Below are positions 6,722-12,244 of a DNA stretch of 12,244 nt, piece after piece (the stretch's first letter is position 1; each line of letters opens with the position of its first letter). The DNA is taken from positions 1 through 12,244 of the forward strand of contig JAJYMT010000017.1 of the NCBI GenBank assembly GCA_021786695.1, given 5' to 3'. This DNA is from a bacterium. Lineage in GTDB: Bacteria > Patescibacteriota > Patescibacteriia > Patescibacteriales > GWE2-39-37. The notes below the pieces were generated by a model. It worked only from the letters and a program-made list of their open reading frames with translations, was not told the DNA's origin and ran no database searches. Position numbers and translations under genes: made by a program.

Positions 6722-8986
6722 TTATTTATTCTTCAACGCTTCAACTTTCTTGATGAAGTCATCCGCGCCTGCTTTGAATTTCGGATCGAGTTCGGCCGCT
6801 TTTTCGGCCGCGGCAATCGCCTCGTCGTATTGCCTGTTGTCGCGATAAGCATTGGCCAGCACCGCCCAATTCCTCGGATCATTCGGTTCGAAATCCTTGA
6901 GTTGCGCATACAGCTTGACCACCCTCGGCCAATCCTTCTTGTCAATATAGTATTTGACGATTTCTTTTATTTGGGCAGCCCCTCCGAGCTGCGATAATCC
7001 GTCGTAATCGATGCAGCCGTTCATATATTCCAACCCCTGCTTCTCTTCTTTGTAATAAAAATAGATGCGGGACAATTGGCAATAAACGTCCGGGTAGATC
7101 GGGTTCAGGTTAAGCGCGTATTTCAGGGTTTCGATCGCCTTCTCCCTGTCGCCGCGGGTCAGATAGATCTGCGCCTTGGAAGGATAGATCGTCACCCGGC
7201 CCGGGCTCGCCTCGATCGATTTATTGATCGCTTCCTCCGCCTGCGTCGAATAATAAGAAAATTTTTCCGGATTGTCGGTGTTCATGCTGGCCGCCAAATT
7301 CAGTACCTGAGCCAGGTTCATTTCCATAAAACTGTCCTGCGGATTATAAGCAACGTTCTTTTTCAACCCGCCGATGGTAAAATCCAATATTTCGGCCGCT
7401 TTCTGTTTGTCCATGCCATAAAGCCGGCTGGCTTGCCCGAGCACGAGCTGGGCGAGCGAAGAGCGGCTGTCGCGATCCAGCACCGTATCGTAGCCGAGCG
7501 CTTTGCGATAGGCATTGACCGCCAGTCCCAGGTCGCCGCTGCGGGCGATCTGGATCTGCCCATCGATCGTACCCTGAAGCATTAAAAGCGGCTTATAGTT
7601 ATATTGATAGAGGATGCCGAGCAGCACCGCGGCACCGGCGATCAGGGCGTAAAATTCTTTATTGGTCCAGGGTTCGTCCTGTTCCGGCCTGGCCTCGGCT
7701 CGCCCGAGGTGGTAAATGTAGCCGAGCATGATCATCATGCCGGCATAAGTGACGAAGGAATCGAAGACCGCCAGATTCTGGATGAAGTAAGCGACAATCA
7801 GGGACACCAGCAGAATGAACTCCTTCTGATCGATCAGACGCGCGCGATAACCCTTGATCAAATAATAAAAAGCGGCGGCAAAAATCGAGAGATAAGTCAG
7901 CAAGCCGACGGCGCCGGAAGTGGTGGTGATATCGATCAGGTTGTTGTGCGCCCGGTCAAAATAGGTCTCGCCCCTGCTGGCATTGTAAAATTTAGGGTCG
8001 AAATATTTATCGAAGCTGATGGCGTAATTACCGAAGCCGGTGCCGAGGATCGGATGATGGGGAAAGTCCTTGAAGCCGGCTTTCCAAGAAATCAGGCGGG
8101 TCTGGAAGGTGTTGGAACTGGCTCTTATCGCGCTCAGCCGCGCAAAAAGATGGTTATTCTTGACCCAATCGCTGTCGGCATTCTTAAAAATCGCAATCAC
8201 CAGAATGACCAGAGCGGCTACGGCGGCGATGCTGCCGATCTTCAACAGTTTGTTCCTGCTCAACATGGCGATCAGGAAACAAAGCAATATGATGCTGGCG
8301 CCGAAACCGACATAGGCGCCGCGAGTGGCGGCTACCACCATACCGTTGAACATTACAAGTATCATCGCGGCGAGCGTTCCCCGCAGCCACCAATTCTTAT
8401 GCCGGAAAAAAAGCAGCAGCGCGAAATAAATGTTAAAAATCATATAGCCGGAAACATAAGCGGTGTTGCCGATCGTGCCGTAGTTGGTGCCGCCATAATG
8501 CGTGCCGACCAACAGCGCCTCGATCGTGCAGGCAATGATGGAGGTCCAGAGCAACAAATTCCAATCCTGCCGCGAGCGGAAAACCGTGATGACGATCAGA
8601 TACAGGGCGAAAAAGTGCAGCACGTGGAAGACGCCGAGCATCCGTTCGATATCACCCCAGAAACTCAGATTAAAATCGACTCCCGCGATCGAACTGGCGG
8701 TGATCGCCAGTAAAAAGGCGGCTAGGCCCCAGGTGATATAAGAATTTTTGCCGGCGCCTTCTTCGGCGCCGTCTTCCTTGCTTTTACCGAAACGGAAGGG
8801 GCGCCAACTCGGATACTTGATGATCAGGCCCAGCCAAAAGATCAGCAGCAATTCGACCCAGATGTTGAAATAGATCTGTTTGGAGGTGATGAACGGGAAC
8901 AACAGGTCTGAAAAAACAAAAAAGACCGTCAAAAAAGAAACCAGCACTCCGCCTTTCAGTATCCAGGAATAAATTTTTTGCGACAT
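6722..8986 (-). CDS. O-antigen ligase/polymerase family membrane protein (Wzy_C) with TPR tail
   Basis: 754 residues, ATG start, TAA stop. The first 460 residues hold about a dozen hydrophobic segments (near 10-32, 39-57, 84-103, 118-137, 143-162, 175-196, 203-220, 223-242, 250-267, 358-378, 389-408, 411-427, 446-462). Wzy_C hallmarks are ATRGAYVGFG (220-229), HPILGTGFGNY (311-321) in the large outer loop, and DRAHNNLIDITTTSGAVGLL (344-363); the RG and H of these motifs are conserved in WaaL/PglL-type enzymes. Such enzymes move or polymerise lipid-linked glycans at the outer face of the cytoplasmic membrane. Residues 475-754 are TPR-like helices (for example 608-642 and 703-737 with DPRNWAVLANAYRDNRQYDE), which may bind partner proteins. 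The gene follows valS by 8 nt. No Shine-Dalgarno is seen before the ATG (TTTATCCT), so translation may be coupled to valS. Ligase, polymerase or oligosaccharyltransferase cannot be separated by sequence. Confidence 0.88.
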   Translation of the reverse strand: MSQKIYSWILKGGVLVSFLTVFFVFSDLLFPFITSKQIYFNIWVELLLIFWLGLIIKYPSWRPFRFGKSKEDGAEEGAGKNSYITWGLAAFLLAITASSIAGVDFNLSFWGDIERMLGVFHVLHFFALYLIVITVFRSRQDWNLLLWTSIIACTIEALLVGTHYGGTNYGTIGNTAYVSGYMIFNIYFALLLFFRHKNWWLRGTLAAMILVMFNGMVVAATRGAYVGFGASIILLCFLIAMLSRNKLLKIGSIAAVAALVILVIAIFKNADSDWVKNNHLFARLSAIRASSNTFQTRLISWKAGFKDFPHHPILGTGFGNYAISFDKYFDPKFYNASRGETYFDRAHNNLIDITTTSGAVGLLTYLSIFAAAFYYLIKGYRARLIDQKEFILLVSLIVAYFIQNLAVFDSFVTYAGMMIMLGYIYHLGRAEARPEQDEPWTNKEFYALIAGAAVLLGILYQYNYKPLLMLQGTIDGQIQIARSGDLGLAVNAYRKALGYDTVLDRDSRSSLAQLVLGQASRLYGMDKQKAAEILDFTIGGLKKNVAYNPQDSFMEMNLAQVLNLAASMNTDNPEKFSYYSTQAEEAINKSIEASPGRVTIYPSKAQIYLTRGDREKAIETLKYALNLNPIYPDVYCQLSRIYFYYKEEKQGLEYMNGCIDYDGLSQLGGAAQIKEIVKYYIDKKDWPRVVKLYAQLKDFEPNDPRNWAVLANAYRDNRQYDEAIAAAEKAAELDPKFKAGADDFIKKVEALKNK

Positions 8987-8994
8987 AGGATAAA

Positions 8995-11691
8995 TTATTG
9001 ATTAGTTAATTGCGCCTTAAGTTTTGACATTTCCTCCCGCCAAGCGTTAATCTTTTCTTTTTCCTTGCCGACCACGGCGGCCGGCGCTTTGGCGACGAAT
9101 TCTTCGTTGGCAAGTTTAATTTCGTTGGCGGCGATCAGTTTTTCCAGCCGAGCGATCTCTTTTTCGATGCGCGAGCGTTCCTTGGTTTCATCTTTGGCGC
9201 CCAAAAGGTATATCTCGATGCCGCCTACCGCCAAAAAAATCGCCTGCCCCAACCCTTCACCCTTTTCTTTTATCTCCAAATCGCCGATACCGGTCCGCAA
9301 ATTTTTTATCAAACCGGCCTGCGATTCGACCAGCTCTTTTTCGCCACCGGCGTAAATCAAGGCCTTGATTTTTTTCGACGGCTCAATTTTATGTTCCGTG
9401 CGGGCATTTCGTATGGCGGTGATGATTTGTTGTATCAGTTCAAAATTCGGGACGCTGCCGTCACGGGAAGAGATATCTTTGTAAAATTTTTCGTCCGGCC
9501 ACCGCTGGATCATCAACAAATCATTTTCACCCATTTCCCGATTGATCGTTTCCGTGACAAAAGGCATAAAAGGATGCCAGAGTTTTAATAAATCCTCTAA
9601 AATTTTAGACAGGATCTCCGGCTTCTTCCCAGCTTTTTCAAACTTGCTGACCTCTAAATACCAATCAGCCAGCTTGTTCCAAGTGAACTCCCTTAGCTTT
9701 TCACCCGCCTGAGAAAAATTATATCCGTTTAAGTCCTGGGTAACGCCCGCGATCAGGCGTCTCATTTCCCCGAGCAGCCACAAGTCCGAGACCGTGCATT
9801 CTTCATTTTTGATTTCCTGCTTCGGCGAAGGGGGGAAATTGGAAATCGCGAAACGATAGATGTTCCATAGCTTGTTCACCATATTCCTCGCCCCCTCCGC
9901 TTTTTCGCCGTAAAAACGCGAATCGTTCCCGGGCGCGATCCCGCTGACCAAGCTGAAACGCAGGGCATCGGTCCCGTATTCCTTGATGACATCCAGCGGG
10001 TCGACATTATTACCCGATGACTTGGAAAATTTCTTACCCAGTTCGTCGCGTAGCATGCCATGAATATAAACATCACGAAACGGTATCTGGTCGAGCGTAT
10101 AAGTCGTCATAAGGATCATCCTGGCCATCCAAAAAAATAATATCTCATAACCCATCTGCATCCAGCTGGTCGGGTGAAATGTTTTTAAATCATTGATTCC
10201 GTCGGGCCAGCCGAGTGTGGAAAAAGTCCAGAGCCCAGAAGAAAACCAGGTGTCTAAAGTGTCCTCGTCTTGAATCCAACTGTCGCCTTTTGGCGGTTTT
10301 GTTTCGACATAAATTCCACCCTCACCGGCAATGTTTTTAGTCACATATATCTCCTTATCAAGTTTTTTATCATACCAAACCGGAATCCGATGACCCCACC
10401 AGACCTGCCGGCTGATACACCAGTCACGCAGATTATCGATCCAATTGCGATATATTTTTTGGAAACGCTCCGGTGTTATGGTAATCTTTTGTTCAGGATC
10501 GCCGTTATGGCCGGAGGTAACCGCCTCGTGCATCAGCTCTTTCAAAGTCTTATCCTTGCCCGGGATTTTTTTGTTAACCGCCACGAACCACTGGGTCATG
10601 GGCAGAGCTTCCACCACGTCGCCGAAACGGTCGGAAGTGCCGACGTTCTGGCTTGCCTCTTCTTCTTTGAGCAACAGGCCGTTATCCTTCAACCAACCGA
10701 CGAATTTTTCCCGCGCCTCCTCGACCGTTAAGCCCTGGTAGGCCGCGCCGGCTTCCGCCGTCATCCGGCCGTCCTGGCCGATCACCTGGACCAATCCGAT
10801 CGGCTCGCCCTTAGCTTTCTGCTTTTCATACATTTCAAAATCCACTGCGCTGTGAGCGGGCGTGACGCCGAGTGCGCCGGTGCCAAAATTCGGATCGACC
10901 GCTTCGTCAGCGATGATTCTTATTTCCAACGGTTTAGCGGCGCCAATATCAACAGTATAAATCTCTCCGACGTATTTTTTGTATTCGGCGTGATTCGGAT
11001 TAACCGCTACGGCCGTGTCACCAAGCTTGGTTTCCGGACGGGTGGTGGCGATAGCGATCGGAAAATCTTTACTGTATCGAAAAGTGTATAGCTTCGCTGG
11101 TCGCTCGACATGGACCAACTCATCATCAGAACAGGTAGATTGCCCTTTGACTGACCAGTTGACCACGCGGTAGCCGCGGTAGATCAAGCCGTCATTATGC
11201 ATTTTGACAAATACCTCGTTCACCGCCTTGCTCCTCGCTTCATCAAAAGTGTAGGCCAGCCGAGACCAATCGCAGCTGGTGCCCATTTTCCTGATCTGCG
11301 AAAGAATCGTCGCCTTGGAGGCGTCGGCATACTCCCTGATCCTTTCGAGCAATCCTTCTCTGCCCAGTTCCTGGCGCGGATTCTTGCTCCCTTGTTCGAC
11401 CAGCAACTTCTCGACCTTGGCCTGTGTCGCCACTGCCGCGTGGTCGGTGCCGGGCAGAAGCAAGACCTTCCGGCCGTTCATCCGCTGATAGCGGGCCATT
11501 ACGTCCATCAGGGTATTTTCCAGCGCGTGCCCCAGATGCAACACCCCCGTCACGTTCGGCGGGGGCATCATGATCGAATACGGCTCTCCGGTCAATTTAT
11601 CCGGATTAAAAAAACCCGATTCTTCCCACTTTTCATAAATGCCGTCTTCATATAAAGACGGCTCATAGGCCTTTGGAAGTTCCTTTTTCAT
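8995..11691 (-). CDS. valS: Valyl-tRNA synthetase
   Basis: 898 residues, ATG start, TAA stop, normal length for ValRS. It charges tRNA-Val with valine in the cytosol. Class I signatures are PPPNVTGVLHLGHALENTLM (43-62; HIGH site as HLGH 52-55), GTDHAAVATQ (81-90), the CP1 editing domain with TTRPETKLGD (216-225) and GTGALGVTPAHSAVDFE (270-286), RDWCISRQVWWGHRIPVWY (422-440), DTWFSSGLW (480-488) and KFSKSSGNNVDP (554-565), a KMSKS variant. The anticodon-binding domain covers about 635-800, and the C-terminal coiled coil typical of ValRS is at 834-895. The stretch NWSVKGQSTCSDDEL (178-192) differs from the common NWCP form and lacks paired zinc cysteines. The gene is first in a two-gene operon with the O-antigen ligase. 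A TTGCAA/TATAAT promoter lies just upstream, and no T-box leader fits in the short 5' UTR. Confidence 0.97.
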   Translation of the reverse strand: MKKELPKAYEPSLYEDGIYEKWEESGFFNPDKLTGEPYSIMMPPPNVTGVLHLGHALENTLMDVMARYQRMNGRKVLLLPGTDHAAVATQAKVEKLLVEQGSKNPRQELGREGLLERIREYADASKATILSQIRKMGTSCDWSRLAYTFDEARSKAVNEVFVKMHNDGLIYRGYRVVNWSVKGQSTCSDDELVHVERPAKLYTFRYSKDFPIAIATTRPETKLGDTAVAVNPNHAEYKKYVGEIYTVDIGAAKPLEIRIIADEAVDPNFGTGALGVTPAHSAVDFEMYEKQKAKGEPIGLVQVIGQDGRMTAEAGAAYQGLTVEEAREKFVGWLKDNGLLLKEEEASQNVGTSDRFGDVVEALPMTQWFVAVNKKIPGKDKTLKELMHEAVTSGHNGDPEQKITITPERFQKIYRNWIDNLRDWCISRQVWWGHRIPVWYDKKLDKEIYVTKNIAGEGGIYVETKPPKGDSWIQDEDTLDTWFSSGLWTFSTLGWPDGINDLKTFHPTSWMQMGYEILFFWMARMILMTTYTLDQIPFRDVYIHGMLRDELGKKFSKSSGNNVDPLDVIKEYGTDALRFSLVSGIAPGNDSRFYGEKAEGARNMVNKLWNIYRFAISNFPPSPKQEIKNEECTVSDLWLLGEMRRLIAGVTQDLNGYNFSQAGEKLREFTWNKLADWYLEVSKFEKAGKKPEILSKILEDLLKLWHPFMPFVTETINREMGENDLLMIQRWPDEKFYKDISSRDGSVPNFELIQQIITAIRNARTEHKIEPSKKIKALIYAGGEKELVESQAGLIKNLRTGIGDLEIKEKGEGLGQAIFLAVGGIEIYLLGAKDETKERSRIEKEIARLEKLIAANEIKLANEEFVAKAPAAVVGKEKEKINAWREEMSKLKAQLTNQ

Positions 11692-11708
11692 ATTGATATA
11701 ACTACCTT

Positions 11709-11738
11709 ATTATATAGTATTCCCGCTTTGTTTTGCAA
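11709..11738 (-). promoter_or_regulatory. Putative promoter of valS
   Basis: On the minus strand TTGCAA (11733-11738) and TATAAT (11709-11714) are separated by 18 nt. The -10 is perfect and the -35 matches 4 of 6. The expected start site lies about 10-15 nt upstream of the valS ATG, so the leader is very short. AAGG between the -10 and the ATG is a weak, distant SD-like string. Confidence 0.6.
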
Positions 11739-11770
11739 GAAATTACCGGTGCCGGAAAAACCGCGGTTGC

Positions 11771-11799
11771 TTGACACTCTGTGGCTTATTTTATATATT
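11771..11799 (+). promoter_or_regulatory. Putative sigma-70-type promoter of the DHH-like gene
   Basis: A perfect TTGACA (11771-11776) is followed after 17 nt by TATATT (11794-11799), which matches the -10 consensus at 5 of 6 positions. The expected start is near 11806, giving a 5' UTR of about 45 nt before the ATG at 11850. It is divergent from the valS promoter, and the two -35 boxes are about 32 nt apart. Confidence 0.7.
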
Positions 11800-11849
11800 T
11801 ATATATCAACATTCATCCGCCCTTGATCAATCCATCGGCCTATCGTCAA

Positions 11850-12244
11850 ATGCTAAATCAAAACCAACAAGTATTCGAACAAATCAAAAAGGCGGATAAT
11901 ATTCTAATCACTTTCAGTAAAGAATGGTCGGGCGACGGCATCTCCTCGGCGCTCGCCCTTTTTTTGTTTTTGAAAAAAATCGGCAAAAAACCGGTAGTGG
12001 CGGCGGAGAAAGATTCCCGGACCGGCGGTTTTGATTTTTTGCCGGCGGTTGCGGAAATCCAGCCGGGTCTGTCCGGCATTCGCCAATTCGTGATAACTCT
12101 CGATACCCGCAAAGCCAAAGTTCTCCAGGTAAAATATAAACTTGAGGCGGAGGCGCTGGATTTCATCATTACTCCGAAGAACGGCAGTTTCACCAAAGAC
12201 GACCTTTCGATCAAGCCGAGCGGCTTCAAATACGACCTGATCTT
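11850..12244 (+). CDS. DHH-family phosphoesterase-like protein, N-terminal part (cut by window edge)
   Basis: 131 codons are visible from ATG, and the frame runs off the right end. Residues about 10-46 (ADNILITFSKEWSGDGISSA, then a helix ALFLFLKKIGKK) match the first motif region of DHH phosphoesterases such as NrnA/RecJ-type enzymes, in which H-x-N-x-D-G-D binds metal. Here GDG is kept, but the usual histidine position reads SKEWS, so metal binding may be altered. A later strand, QFVITLDT, may correspond to a second motif, and the frame is entering a further F-K-Y-D-L-I strand at the edge. The family normally degrades nano-RNA, cyclic dinucleotides or pAp. No Shine-Dalgarno precedes the ATG; an in-frame TTG at 11823 is an alternative start. 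It is transcribed away from valS from a strong predicted promoter. The family call is moderate and the function is open. Confidence 0.65.
   Translation, partial: MLNQNQQVFEQIKKADNILITFSKEWSGDGISSALALFLFLKKIGKKPVVAAEKDSRTGGFDFLPAVAEIQPGLSGIRQFVITLDTRKAKVLQVKYKLEAEALDFIITPKNGSFTKDDLSIKPSGFKYDLI

Noticed and set aside
7604..8713. 369-codon open frame antisense to the O-antigen ligase gene
   Set aside because: The opposite strand encodes a clear Wzy_C protein. The antisense product has no recognisable motif and is explained by the codon bias of the real gene.
11692..11849. T-box riboswitch upstream of valS
   Set aside because: The predicted promoter leaves a leader of only about 10-15 nt, and no AGGGTGGNACCGCG-type motif is present downstream of it. 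The ACCGCGG string lies upstream of the -35 box.
11858..12229. 123-codon minus-strand frame at the right end
   Set aside because: It overlaps the DHH-like frame, which has a strong upstream promoter and recognisable GDG motif; the antisense product has no features.

Overview
The window looks like a bacterial chromosome segment of about 50% GC. It is most likely from the Patescibacteria/CPR or a similar uncultured lineage, but this is a moderate-confidence inference. It rests on compact gene spacing, several starts without a clear Shine-Dalgarno, an AT-rich 7-nt-period palindromic intergenic repeat, a KFSKS-type valyl-tRNA synthetase and a divergent DHH-like protein. The standard bacterial code fits: several long genes have no in-frame TGA, and TGA ends two of them.

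Layout, left to right. (1) 1-828, plus strand: C-terminal part of a GT4 glycosyltransferase, cut by the window edge and ending at a strong GC-rich hairpin (846-886). (2) 898-6634, minus strand, read right to left: a saccharide gene cluster. It begins with a GH130 gene (6634-5588) interrupted by one in-frame TGA. An intact second GH130 follows (5586-4543, 1 nt after the first), then a 762-aa GT4 glycosyltransferase fused to an alpha/alpha-toroid domain (4475-2187), then an (alpha/alpha)6-barrel glycoside hydrolase resembling GH100/glycogen-debranching enzymes (2109-898). The last two genes are separated only by a long inverted repeat made of 7-nt units. (3) 6722-11691, minus strand: valS, followed 8 nt later by a polytopic O-antigen ligase/polymerase (Wzy_C type) with a TPR tail, closed by a rho-independent terminator (6676-6713). 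(4) 11692-11849: divergent promoter region. (5) 11850-12244, plus strand: start of a DHH-phosphoesterase-like gene, cut by the right edge.

How the genes may work together: none of the four cluster proteins shows a signal peptide or membrane segment, so they should act in the cytosol. GH130 enzymes are phosphorylases or hydrolases of beta-mannosides. Beside a glycosyltransferase-toroid fusion and a debranching-like hydrolase they suggest making and mobilising an intracellular oligo- or polysaccharide, possibly a beta-mannan reserve. The substrate is not shown by the sequence. The most notable oddities are the lone TGA in an otherwise intact GH130 frame, the absence of the EX7E motif in the GT4 fusion, and the 7-nt-period hairpin that reaches to 4 nt before a start codon.
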